From DATDCV01 sp036524155 (GTDB taxonomy: Bacteria; Verrucomicrobiota; Verrucomicrobiia; Limisphaerales; UBA8199), in the NCBI GenBank assembly GCA_036524155.1, contig DATDCV010000177.1, positions 1 to 18,465 on the forward strand: a stretch of DNA of 18,465 bases, given 5' to 3'. How positions within the stretch are numbered: the first letter of the stretch is position 1; every line of letters begins with the position of its first letter. The translations under genes were made by a program, and so were the position numbers. The notes under the pieces were generated by a model. That model worked only from the letters and a program-made list of their open reading frames with translations, was not told the DNA's origin and ran no database searches. Shown piece by piece: positions 1 through 8,000 of the stretch.

Positions 1-1317
1 TGCAAGGTGTCTCCGTCCTCGAACTACCATGTTCAGGATGTTCACCGCGCGGGCGGCATCCACACCATTCTTGGCGAACTCAAGCGCATGGGCGCGCTGA
101 CTGTCACCTGCAAAACCGTCACCGGCAAAACCATTGGTGAGAACATCGACGAATGGGATGTCCGTTCCGAAAAATGCACCGACTGGGCGAAAACCGTTCG
201 GGTCTCGGGTTGCTCGGCGCTGGTCCTCGATCCAAATGACAAGCTCGGTCCGGCCGCCCGGACCGCCAACGGCAACCTCGCGCCGAAGCCGATGATGTTT
301 TTTCCGGCTGACCCTCGAGCGATCACGCTGTGGAGATTTGCCGCCGCGTTTAACATGAGTGATGCGGCCGCCGCCGCTTCGCTGTTCACGACCGATGCCG
401 AGTTGGCGGTGGATGACCAGACGACCTGGAAAGGGCCGGGACAAATTGAGGCTGGGCTGACGCAGAAATTCGCCGAGTTCAAGGGAATGGTACGCACCGA
501 ACTGGGGCAACTCAAGGGCACACCGGTGCTATTGGTTTCGCAATATGAGAAAGGCGGCGAGAAGAAGCTGCGTTGCCTGCTGCGAACCGGCCGGCTCCGC
601 AATTGGCAAATCAGCAAGGCCTACCACGAATATCGGCCGGCGCAGCTCAAAGAGGCGCAACCCAGCGGCCTGATGCCGTACGATTCGGCGTTCATGTTCA
701 ATCCGCTGGATTGCATCCGCACCAGGGAGACCGCCTATACGCAGGATGGCGGCCTGGCGATTCTGTACGGCCAGCTCGCGCCGGAAGGCAGCGTCGTTAA
801 GACGGCGGGAATCAGCGACGCTTTCAAAGCGTTCTGCGGGCCGGGTTTTGCCTTCGAGGGTCCGTGCGTGATCTTTGAAAGCCAGGAGGATGCTTGCGAG
901 GGGATTCTCGCCGGCAAAGTACACCCGGGCGACATTGTCATCATCCGCAACGAGGGCCCGCGCGGGGGGCCGGGCATGCAGGAAATGCTCTCGCCGACCA
1001 GCTACATTGTGGGGATGGGATTGAGCGACAAAGTGGCGCTCATTACCGATGGCCGGTTCAGCGGCGGCACTGCCGGCGCGTGCATCGGGCACGTCTCTCC
1101 CGAGGCCGCGGAAGGCGGGCCGATCGGCTTGCTGCGCAATGGTGACCGGCTGAGGATCGATTTCCCGAATCGGAGAATAGACATCCTTGTGGACCCTGCT
1201 GAACTCGAACAACGGAAACAAAGCTGGCAGCCGGTGAAACGAGACCTGAACGGCTGGCTGGCCAGGTACCAGAAGCAAGTGAGTAACGCGAGCCAGGGCG
1301 GCATTTTACTGGCATAA
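1..1317 (+). CDS. ilvD: IlvD/Edd-family dehydratase (probable dihydroxy-acid dehydratase), 5' partial, with inserted SnoaL-like domain
   Basis: The reading frame is open from base 1 (Cys-Lys-Val just before the first possible GTG at 7), so the N-terminal part, with the expected Fe-S cysteines, lies outside the window. Residues are counted from that GTG. The family signatures are SSNYHVQDVHRAGGI (4-18), TVTGKTIGENIDEWD (37-51), TQDGGLAILYGQLAPEG (245-261), GGPGMQEMLSPTSYI, the ALITDGRFSGGT active-site region and IGHVSPEAAEGGPIGL. Dihydroxy-acid dehydratase makes 2-keto acids in valine, leucine and isoleucine synthesis; a sugar-acid dehydratase of the same superfamily is the alternative. Oddity: in ordinary family members the TVTGKT block is soon followed by the DGGLA block. 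Here about 170 residues intervene (about 57-228). Their middle (about 101-212, with WRFAAAFNMSDAAAAASLF and WQISKAYHEY) looks like an NTF2/SnoaL alpha+beta domain. A small extra segment also sits at FCGPGFAFEGPCVIFES. Family call is firm; substrate and insert identity are inferred. Confidence 0.9.
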   Translation, partial: CKVSPSSNYHVQDVHRAGGIHTILGELKRMGALTVTCKTVTGKTIGENIDEWDVRSEKCTDWAKTVRVSGCSALVLDPNDKLGPAARTANGNLAPKPMMFFPADPRAITLWRFAAAFNMSDAAAAASLFTTDAELAVDDQTTWKGPGQIEAGLTQKFAEFKGMVRTELGQLKGTPVLLVSQYEKGGEKKLRCLLRTGRLRNWQISKAYHEYRPAQLKEAQPSGLMPYDSAFMFNPLDCIRTRETAYTQDGGLAILYGQLAPEGSVVKTAGISDAFKAFCGPGFAFEGPCVIFESQEDACEGILAGKVHPGDIVIIRNEGPRGGPGMQEMLSPTSYIVGMGLSDKVALITDGRFSGGTAGACIGHVSPEAAEGGPIGLLRNGDRLRIDFPNRRIDILVDPAELEQRKQSWQPVKRDLNGWLARYQKQVSNASQGGILLA

Positions 1318-1341
1318 GAACGGGGCAGGGAAGGTTACAAA

Positions 1342-1370
1342 CCCCTGCGCAAATTATAGATGCGCAGGGG
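1342..1370 (+). terminator. Perfect 10-bp hairpin after the dehydratase gene
   Basis: CCCCTGCGCA (1342-1351) pairs perfectly with TGCGCAGGGG (1361-1370) around a 9-nt AT-rich loop, 25 nt after the TAA. No T-run follows directly (CGTGATGCGG, then TGTTTTAT from about 1380). It may be a terminator or a 3'-end processing/stabilising hairpin. The structure is read directly; its function is inferred. Confidence 0.55.
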
Positions 1371-1492
1371 CGTGATGCGGTGTTTTATCCGGGTAGTCAG
1401 ATGAATCGTTCACAAATCGACGCAGTCACAGCCGGGTGCCGCCTGGCAGAGTGGTTGCCGGGCCGGGACCTGGGACGGCGGCTGTGTTTTCC

Positions 1493-1498
1493 GGAGGG
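1493..1498 (+). promoter_or_regulatory. Shine-Dalgarno site fixing the start at 1505
   Basis: GGAGGG lies 6 nt before the ATG at 1505. It selects this ATG over the in-frame ATG at 1436, whose extra 23 residues are Gly/Pro-rich and do not resemble a membrane protein N-terminus. Confidence 0.7.
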
Positions 1499-1504
1499 TT
1501 GCAT

Positions 1505-1729
1505 ATGATCTCGTCTATTCTCGGGCTTTTCGCGCTGCTTATCGGGGGCGGCATTGCGCTGGCGGCCTTCGTCTTTTGGATCTGGATGCTAGTCCATGCA
1601 ATTACCAACAAAGGGCTAAGCGACACGGAGAAAATCGTGTGGGTCCTCGTGATTATCTTCGTGCACTTTATCGGCGCGCTTATTTATTTCTTTGTCGGCC
1701 GCCCGAAAGGAACGGGCGCGATGGCCTGA
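1505..1729 (+). CDS. Small two-helix membrane protein, PLDc_N type
   Basis: This is a 74-aa protein. It has two hydrophobic segments (about residues 4-32 and 42-64), the first ending WIWMLVHAITNKG. A short polar loop with LSDTEKIVW separates them, and the second ends FVGRPKG. This matches the PLDc_N (phospholipase D-nuclease N-terminal) module: two helices found at the N-terminus of cardiolipin synthases, also common as stand-alone small membrane proteins. There is no HKD catalytic motif, so it is not itself a phospholipase or cardiolipin synthase; its role is unknown. The start is set by a strong Shine-Dalgarno site. It ends 84 nt before the next gene on the same strand, so co-transcription is possible. 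Confidence 0.75.
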   Translation: MISSILGLFALLIGGGIALAAFVFWIWMLVHAITNKGLSDTEKIVWVLVIIFVHFIGALIYFFVGRPKGTGAMA

Positions 1730-1813
1730 TCGAGGCGCGACGGATGGCCAAACACGGATTTTCAATGAAGAACCAGCACATGCCGACGGGGTGAAATCGT
1801 CCTGGGGGCTTCC

Positions 1814-2470
1814 ATGAGCGAGCAACCTCCTCCCAAACGCCAGCATAGCTGCCTGTTCTTCGGATGCATTGCCGGCGCCGTTTGCCTTGTCGCCCTGTTG
1901 CTGGTGTTTTTGCTCGGACTGCACCTGTTCAAGAAAGCGGTGAACCAGTACACGGACACCGCGCCGATGAAAATGCCGGCGCTGCAACTGTCGCAGCCCG
2001 AAATCGAGGCGGTGCAGCATCGGTTCAACAACTTCTCCGATGCCACCGGCAAGGGCCAGCCGACGTCCCCGCTGGAACTTAGCGGCGACGAGATCAATGC
2101 TCTCATCGATAGCAACCCCGATTTGAGAGGTGCGAAGGACAAACTATACGTGACCATCAAGGACGGCCGCTTGCACGCGCAGGTGAGCCTGCCGATGGAC
2201 CAGATTGGACTGTCGATGTTCAAGGGCCGGTACCTGAATGGCAATGGTTCCTTCGCGCTTTCCCTTCAAAATGGAAATCTGAACCTCAGCCCCGTGGACA
2301 TCGCGGTTAAAGGAAAACCGGTGCCCGGAGTCTACCTGGATAAGCTTCGCCAGGAAAATCTTGCCGCTGGCCTTAATAGCAATCCGCGTGTCTCGGGGAT
2401 TTTGAATCGCCTGCAAAGCATCGAGGTCAAAGATGGAAAACTGGTCCTCGTGCCGAAAAAAGGGACGTGA
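1814..2470 (+). CDS. Membrane-anchored hypothetical protein
   Basis: This is a 218-aa protein. A Pro-rich cytosolic N-terminus is followed by one strong transmembrane segment (about 13-37), then an exported domain. The exported part has ELSGDEINALI (about 89-99), a LYVTIKDGRLHAQVSLPM strand pair, GNGSFALSLQNGNLNLSPV, and a GKPVPGVYLDKL segment, ending in VKDGKLVLVPKKG. The order (an 'L-x-G-D-E-I-N' helix, alternating beta strands, then a 'PVP' turn before a helix) recalls the YpmS/DUF2140 and LmeA/DUF2993 type of anchored lipid-binding-like proteins. That resemblance is by eye only, and no function is assigned. The Shine-Dalgarno is weak (a G-run about 5 nt upstream). It is convergent with ispH, with 25 nt between stop codons. 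Confidence 0.7.
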   Translation: MSEQPPPKRQHSCLFFGCIAGAVCLVALLLVFLLGLHLFKKAVNQYTDTAPMKMPALQLSQPEIEAVQHRFNNFSDATGKGQPTSPLELSGDEINALIDSNPDLRGAKDKLYVTIKDGRLHAQVSLPMDQIGLSMFKGRYLNGNGSFALSLQNGNLNLSPVDIAVKGKPVPGVYLDKLRQENLAAGLNSNPRVSGILNRLQSIEVKDGKLVLVPKKGT

Positions 2471-2480
2471 GCGATTGGCC

Positions 2481-2500
2481 CGCAGGATGCCCGTCCTACG
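2481..2500. terminator. Imperfect palindrome between convergent genes
   Basis: CGCAGGA and TCCTACG flank the loop TGCCCG, giving six pairs with one mismatch. The element fills the gap between the convergent stop codons at 2470 and 2496 and overlaps the ispH stop. It could act as a weak bidirectional terminator, or be one copy of a dispersed intergenic palindrome; no second copy was seen in the window. There is no T-run on either side. Confidence 0.3.
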
Positions 2501-3722
2501 GGTTGGCCAGCAGTTGCTGCACCGAGATCCCACGCAGATCAAAGAGCCGCCGGATGGTATCTTCGATGAGGTTGTTGGGGCAGGAGGCGCCCGCGGTGAT
2601 CCCGACCGTGACCTTGCCGGTGGGCAGCCAGTCTCGCGTTTCGATCTCCTGGTGCTCGTGCTGGTCGTAGTGGCGGATCAGCTTCTCTGAGACCATCATG
2701 GGCGCGTTCTTGATGAAGAAGGTAGGCAGGCGCGCTTCGCCCATTTCCGCAAGGTGCGAGGTGTTCGATGAATTGTAACCGCCGATGACGAGCAGTAGAT
2801 CGAGCGGCTGGCGCAACAGCTTCTCAAGCGCATCCTGCCGATCCTGCGTGGCGCCGCAGATGGTGTCGAAAAAGCGGAAGTGGTTCGGCAGTTCTGCCTC
2901 GCCGTATTTCTGAGCCATAGCGCGCTTAAGCCGCCGCTGCACTTCCTCGGTTTCGCCCCGCAACATCGTCGTCTGATTGGCTACCCCAATGGCCTGCAAA
3001 TGCAGATCGGGATCGAACCCTTCCGAATACGCGCCCCGGAACTTGCTCAGGAAATCCGTTTTGCTGCCACCATGAACAATGTAGTCGCAGACGTAATCCG
3101 TTTCTGCGAGTGTGAATACAACCAGATAATGGCCCCGGCCGCTGGCGCGCGCCTGGGAACTCGTCGCCATCGTCTCTTCGTGCCACGCCTTCCCGTGAAT
3201 GATGCTGGTGACTGAGTCTTTGGAATACTGACGGACACGCTTCCACACGCTCATCACGTCTCCGCAGGTTGTATCGACAAACAGACAGCCCTTCTCCTCG
3301 AGTTTTTTGCGCGTCGCGACCTCCGTCCCAAACGCGGGAATGATGACGATGTCATCGGGCCGCAATTGGTTGATCTCTTCGTCCTTGGGTTTGCCCGCGA
3401 TGGTGACGATCCCCATCCGCCGTATTTGGTCGTTGACCTCGGGGTTGTGGATGATCTCGCCCAGCAAAAAGATGCGGCGCTCCGGGTATGCGCGCCGGGC
3501 CGCGTAAGCCAGGTCGATGGCGCGCTCGACGCCGTAGCAAAAACCGAATTCTTTCGCCAGTTTGATGGTGAGTTCTCCCGCTGAGAGAATGTGCCCGTTG
3601 GCGCGGATCCGTTCCACCAACTCGCTCCGGTAATGGGAAAGCACCTCGGCCTGCACTGCCGACATAATGTCGGGGCGGCGGAGATTGACTTTCTGCGATG
3701 CCGACGGGGCTTGGGTTGACAT
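2496..3722 (-). CDS. ispH: 4-hydroxy-3-methylbut-2-enyl diphosphate reductase (IspH/LytB), long form
   Basis: This is a 408-aa protein that catalyses the last step of the MEP isoprenoid pathway, reducing HMBPP to IPP and DMAPP with an iron-sulfur cluster, in the cytosol. The three cluster cysteines are visible: C62 in FGFCYGVERAID, C153 in DTTCGDV and C289 in DTICGATQDRQ. Substrate-site motifs include LLGEIIHNPEV (H92), IIHGKAWHEETMATSS (H181, E183), GVANQTTM, GGYNSSNTSHL and AGASCPNN. The HGKxxHEET and NSSNTSHL motifs and the roughly 400-aa length match the plant/cyanobacterial-type long form rather than the roughly 315-aa E. coli form. The ATG at 3722 has no good Shine-Dalgarno. Met20 (MSAVQAEVL) is an alternative start, also without one, so the N-terminus is uncertain. 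Confidence 0.95.
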   Translation of the reverse strand: MSTQAPSASQKVNLRRPDIMSAVQAEVLSHYRSELVERIRANGHILSAGELTIKLAKEFGFCYGVERAIDLAYAARRAYPERRIFLLGEIIHNPEVNDQIRRMGIVTIAGKPKDEEINQLRPDDIVIIPAFGTEVATRKKLEEKGCLFVDTTCGDVMSVWKRVRQYSKDSVTSIIHGKAWHEETMATSSQARASGRGHYLVVFTLAETDYVCDYIVHGGSKTDFLSKFRGAYSEGFDPDLHLQAIGVANQTTMLRGETEEVQRRLKRAMAQKYGEAELPNHFRFFDTICGATQDRQDALEKLLRQPLDLLLVIGGYNSSNTSHLAEMGEARLPTFFIKNAPMMVSEKLIRHYDQHEHQEIETRDWLPTGKVTVGITAGASCPNNLIEDTIRRLFDLRGISVQQLLANP

Positions 3723-3741
3723 ACCTCTAGAAACTGTAGCA

Positions 3742-3773
3742 TGGCGGCAACTTCCGTCTAGCCGGAACCGCCA
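3742..3773 (-). promoter_or_regulatory. Bulged hairpin just upstream of ispH
   Basis: On the plus strand TGGCGG (3742-3747), a 4-nt CAAC bulge and TTCCG (3752-3756) pair with CGGAA plus CCGCCA (3763-3773) around a 6-nt loop. That makes 11 pairs broken by one bulge. It ends 20 nt from the ispH ATG, on the side where its 5' leader would lie. It may be a leader structure or a protein site; function is unknown. Confidence 0.3.
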
Positions 3774-3781
3774 CTTTGGAA

Positions 3782-3809
3782 TTGCGTCTGCGCGCTGTTA
3801 TGGGATATT
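3782..3809 (+). promoter_or_regulatory. Weak candidate sigma70 promoter for tRNA-Pro
   Basis: TTGCGT (3782-3787) and GATATT (3804-3809) are 16 nt apart. The -10 ends 14 nt before the tRNA, a sensible distance for a short leader. Matches to consensus are partial (3/6 and 4/6). Confidence 0.25.
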
Positions 3810-3823
3810 CGTGCCTTCGCGGT

Positions 3824-3901
3824 CGGAGCGTAGCTCAGCCTGGCTAGAGCACTTGGTTTGGGACCAAGACGTCGCAGGTTCAAATCCTGTCGCTCCGACC
3901 A
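3824..3901 (+). tRNA. tRNA-Pro (UGG anticodon), CCA encoded
   Basis: The full cloverleaf folds by hand. The acceptor CGGAGCG pairs with CGCTCCG. The D arm is GCTC/GAGC with a GG-containing loop. The anticodon stem CTTGG/CCAAG has loop TTTGGGA, giving anticodon TGG (proline, CCA codons). The variable loop has 5 nt, and the T arm GCAGG-TTCAAAT-CCTGT includes one G-T pair. Discriminator A and a genome-encoded CCA follow (3899-3901). C at position 1 is typical of bacterial tRNA-Pro. It stands alone between ispH, which is divergent, and the secreted-protein gene. Confidence 0.97.
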
Positions 3902-4058
3902 TTTTGTTTAAGGAGCGTGTTGGTCCTAAAGGCATCGCTATGGGCTGAGACATCAGACGGTACCTGGGAAAATCCCTGGCCTGGATGGGCAGAACACCCC
4001 GTTTTCGAATTGTTCACTGTGTGAGATAGGTGCTGTTGTGAGACAGGAGGGTTTTTGC

Positions 4059-4100
4059 ATGCGGGCATGGAAGGTGAGCAAAGCCCTTTTGTCCGATTAA
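4059..4100 (+). CDS. Candidate 13-aa leader peptide
   Basis: A perfect AGGAGG (4045-4050) lies 8 nt before ATG 4059. It opens a short frame, MRAWKVSKALLSD, which stops at TAA 4098-4100, 31 nt before the ATG of the secreted-protein gene. This is the best ribosome-binding site between the tRNA and that gene, and better than the gene's own (GGAGA). A chance AGGAGG is possible. No run of a single amino acid's codons, as in classic attenuators, is present. Confidence 0.3.
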   Translation: MRAWKVSKALLSD

Positions 4101-4131
4101 CTCGAACATAAACCAGTAATGGAGAATCAAC

Positions 4132-4782
4132 ATGAAAAGCGCAAAGATGATACTGCTCGGGCTCGTGACCACATTAACGCTGCCGCTTGTCACGGCATCC
4201 GGTAGTGCCCAGAGCTATCCCGCCATGGTGAACGAGATGCGCATTTCCACCAATCACAACGGCGACCTCGTTTTTGAGAGAGTGAGGAATGCGGACCTGA
4301 TCCGTGAATGCGCCCGCGAGAGGGGCATCACCAACCTGATGGGATTGACGCTGGTGTACAACCGGACGGCGGATGCGTTGGAAGTGATCAGGGGAACAAA
4401 TCTCACGGCGATCTGCACGCCGCTGACTTTCAGCGGAGGCACGTGGCTTATCAACAGCAACCACACCCGGGCCGAGCGCCTGGCCTTTGTTTCGGTGGAA
4501 ACCAACAACGTGGTGAACGGGACTCTAGCAGCAACGGAGCGATTCGTTTACGGTCCCACCAACAACCTAATCCGCTTCTCTCTCTCAGGGGATTTGCAGT
4601 ATGCGGTGCCGGCGAAAGGCACTAATCCGCCCGCAATCTATCGGGGCACTGTTTCTGCCAGGAACCGGCCACCGGGGGATGAGGATGAGGGGGAACAGGG
4701 TGGGCAAGGGGAACATCATGGGCGCGGCCAAGGCAACGGACCTCCGCCCGGACGTGGACATGGACACGGACCCCTGGATTGA
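4132..4782 (+). CDS. Secreted hypothetical protein with Gly/His/acidic C-terminal tail
   Basis: This is a 216-aa protein. Its Sec signal peptide (MKSAKMILLGLVTTLTLPLV, then likely cleavage after Ala26 in TASGSA-QS) predicts export. The mature part (about 27-180) has no family I recognise. It holds two cysteines (in LIRECARERG and LTAICTPLTF) and several beta-like stretches, for example RFVYGPTNNLIRFSLSG. The last 35 residues are a low-complexity tail: acidic DEDEGE, then Gly/His/Arg/Pro-rich with HH and HGHG, suggesting a disordered, possibly metal-binding, end. The start is supported by GGAGA 6 nt before the ATG. A short upstream ORF lies in its leader. Function unknown. Confidence 0.75.
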   Translation: MKSAKMILLGLVTTLTLPLVTASGSAQSYPAMVNEMRISTNHNGDLVFERVRNADLIRECARERGITNLMGLTLVYNRTADALEVIRGTNLTAICTPLTFSGGTWLINSNHTRAERLAFVSVETNNVVNGTLAATERFVYGPTNNLIRFSLSGDLQYAVPAKGTNPPAIYRGTVSARNRPPGDEDEGEQGGQGEHHGRGQGNGPPPGRGHGHGPLD

Positions 4783-4817
4783 AAGTGAGCAGGTCGTTAT
4801 TTGCCTATCACCAAGGT

Positions 4818-4845
4818 GGCGACGCCGGTCACGTACGGCGTCGTC
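4818..4845 (+). terminator. GC-rich hairpin downstream of the secreted-protein gene
   Basis: GGCGACGCCG (4818-4827) pairs with CGGCGTCGTC (4836-4845) around an 8-nt loop: ten pairs with one G-T. It lies 35 nt after the stop codon. There is no T-run after it on the plus strand. It sits in the 230-nt gap between this gene and the kinase gene, which ends at 5013 on the other strand; nothing else was recognised there. Confidence 0.4.
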
Positions 4846-5012
4846 ATGATAATCCGGAGCCTACCTGCCAAGCCGCTTGATGATGATTCTCTCTGTGGGG
4901 AAGGCGTTAAGGGCGACGCGGCTGTCCGAGTTGGCTCTCCCATAGGTCGCCAAAAGCCCAGTCTGCCGGGTTTGCACGAAGCCCCGAGAGTGCCTTCAGG
5001 CACACGCGAGCC

Positions 5013-8000
5013 TCACCAACCGAGGCCCATTGGGTCGAGTTTCTCCTTGATGCGCGCGAGGTCCCAGATTGCGAACTGGCTGCCGAACCGCCGGGTGAGC
5101 AGGAACCGGCCATCCGGGCTGAAGCACAGCGCCGATTCCGGGTCAGCATTCAGGTCCAGAACGGGTTCAAAGCCGGGAAGCGAACAAATTCGGATCTGTC
5201 CGAGTTTCTGCCTGGTCGCGATCCACCGGCTGTCGGGAGAAAGCGCAAAAGGCAAATCCGAGCCTCGGTCGTGTGTCCAGCGAGCGACAGATCGCCAAGT
5301 GCCGGTGGCGATGAGTTCGGTGGTTTCCGTGTTGTGTATGACGAGCCACTGGTTATTGGCGCTAAAGCAAACAACAACCTCGGTATTGGTCCGGCAATAG
5401 ACTTCCTTGCCCTCCGGCAGTTTCCAGACTTTGAGGTCGGCATCCTCTCTCCAGGGAGATGCCGCAGCCCATTGGCCATCGGGTGACACCGCCGCGAAAT
5501 TGCACATCCGCATCGGCAGAGTAACCGGGGTCGGCACACGGGCGTCGGAAACCCACAAACCTTCGAGTTGCGGAATCACCAGCACGGAACTGTCTTCACT
5601 GTAAGCCCCCGGACTGCCAGCAAAGCCTGTCAGTTGCCGCGGTTTCCCTAGCCGGGGCAAGCCGGTTGCCGAATCTCTTTCCCACGGCCATTCGCGTGCG
5701 CCCTCTGCCTGGATTGTGAGAAGCGCGCGGCCATCTGGCCGGAAAGTCGCCGAACGCACGTAGCCAATAGGTTCCACCCAGATTCGCCGGCCGGTGATGG
5801 CGCTCCAGCATTGCAGTCCAATGGCACTGCCGATGACCACCCACCTGGATTCAGGGCTGAAGCTGCCTTCGCAATCTTCCTTGGTGCCTTCGGCGAACAA
5901 AACGCGGCACTCGGGCGCTCGCTCGACTTCGAAGTAGCGTACCGTTTGTCCCACCCAATCGGGTCCGAGCCAGCGGCCATCCTGGCTGAACGAGAGCCGC
6001 GCATCGCAGCCTGGCCACCGCAGGACCAGGCTCCCCGTGGGCAACCGCCAGAGCGCTGCGGTGCCGTCCCATGACTGACTGAACAGAAAATCCCCCTGCG
6101 GGTCAAAACACACGCGCGTGACGACATGCTGATGCGCGATCCAGCGGCGCTCGAGTTTGGCCCCCTCCTCCATGTCGTAGATGTAAACTTGTCCGTCATC
6201 GGAAGGCACCGCGAGCCATTTTCCGTCTGAACTCCAGGACCAGTCGCCACCGGTCGCAGTAGGGAAAGCGATTACTTTGTTCCCGGTGTCGAATTCGTAT
6301 AAGGCTAACTTGGCTTCCGGGCTGTGGACGCCAATCACCTTGCCATCGGGCCCGAACCGCACTGTGTTTGGAGGTTTGTCGAAAGGCGGCCACGACCAGG
6401 ATCGCTGGGCTTCCCAATCCACAAATCGCAGCGTGCCGGTCTCGTCAGCGACTGCCAGGATGGGTTTGGCGGGATGGAAATCGAGGGCATGGTCATAGAC
6501 CTGCAAGGTCTCCTTCAGGACGGGCCGTGCGGTTTGTGTATCCCAGACCTGAATTCGCCGCCCTCGCTCCGGCGAGTGCTCGAAGAGTGCGGCCAGGTAA
6601 CGACCATTCCTGGAAAAAACGGGAGAAAGAAACACCAGCCCGCCCCCGCCCGGGGCCTGAAACAACACCCGGTCATCGCGGGTGCTCATGACACTCAAGT
6701 TTCCGCCATGGTCGCTGCGCGCATAGCGATCGAAGGCAGGATCGAATACCACCGCCGCCGCCCCGGTGGGGACTTGCCATTGCCGAGCGACGCGGAGATC
6801 AACCAGGCCCAGCGCGCTGGCGAATTCACTGCGAAGCTCGCGAGCAGGGCGAATGGCGGCGGCTTTGGCAACGACGGCGAGGGTTTCGAACCGCTGGCCT
6901 ATTTCGTCACTCCGGCGGCCGGCCCGGGCCGCCGTCAGGTACGAGGTCCACTCGTTCGTGCGAGCTTGTGCTTCCCGCCGCACCGCCAGCGCGCTCGCGT
7001 GACTGGCCCGCACCGCCTGCCAGGTGCTCACCACCGTGCCGGCGATCAGCAACAAGGCGAGGCTTACCGTTACGGCGAGGCCGGTCTTATGCCGGCGAAC
7101 GAACTTGCCAGCCCGGTAAATCTTCCCCGGGGCCGCGGCGGTGACCGGTTCGTTGTCCAAGTACCGCTGGACGTCCAGCGCCAGGTTATCGGCGCTCTCG
7201 TAGCGGCGCGTGCGCTCTTTCTCCAGGCACTTCATCACGATCCAATCGAGGTCGCCCGACACCAGGCGGCTTAAGGCTGCCGGCTCGAGCTGACGGTGTT
7301 CCGCGACCTCGGCGGTTTTAATCCCGAGCGACCGTAAGCGGGTCGACGGCGTGGGTGGTTCCGTCTCGCGGATCAGACGCCGAACCTCGTCGTGTGTGGC
7401 CCTGGCCAGCGTCTCCTTCTGGAACGGGGTTGTGCCCGTCAGCAGTTCGTACAAGAGGACGCCGAGCGAATAGACGTCGCTACGGGTATCCACATCCAGA
7501 TCGTTGTTCTCGGCCTGTTCCGGGCTCATGTAAGCCGGCGTGCCGATCATTTGATCGAATCCGGTAAAGAGCGTCTTCTCGGTCAGCTTCTGCCCCAGGG
7601 CCTTGGCGATACCGAAGTCAATCACTTTGGGCACCGCCTCGCCGTCCTGGAGAGAGACCAGCACATTGGAGGGCTTAAGGTCGCGGTGGATTATGCCTTT
7701 CTGATGGGCGTGCTGGACCGCATGGCAGACCCTGATAAACAACTTCAACCGATCGGTCGGGGCAAGGCGGTGTTGATCGCAATAGCCGGTAACTGGCAAC
7801 CCTTTGACCAACTCCATGACGAAGTAGGGCCGCCCGGTTTCAGTAGCCCCGGCGTCCAGCACGCGTGCGATGTTCGGATGGTCCATGAGTGCCAGCGCCT
7901 GGCGCTCCGCCTCGAACCGCGCGACGACTGCCCGGGTGTCCATGCCGGCCTTGATGACCTTGAGCGCTACCTTGCGCCGGACTGGTTCGACCTGTTCGGC

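Noticed and set aside
187..690. Frameshift or pseudogene explanation for the dehydratase insert
   Set aside because: The frame is continuous through both borders and both flanking halves keep their motifs, so an in-frame insertion explains it better.
3667..3948. Plus-strand open frame running across the tRNA
   Set aside because: It overlaps both the ispH start and the tRNA-Pro gene and shows no protein family features.
3940..4010. Possible TPP riboswitch (GGCTGAGA followed by ACCTGG)
   Set aside because: Only the CTGAGA-like piece matches. The expected pairing arms and the conserved second half are absent, and the downstream gene is not a thiamine gene.
4797..5003. Minus-strand open frame after the kinase gene
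   Set aside because: Its 68 residues show no family, no ribosome site, and it is explained by a GC-rich hairpin region.
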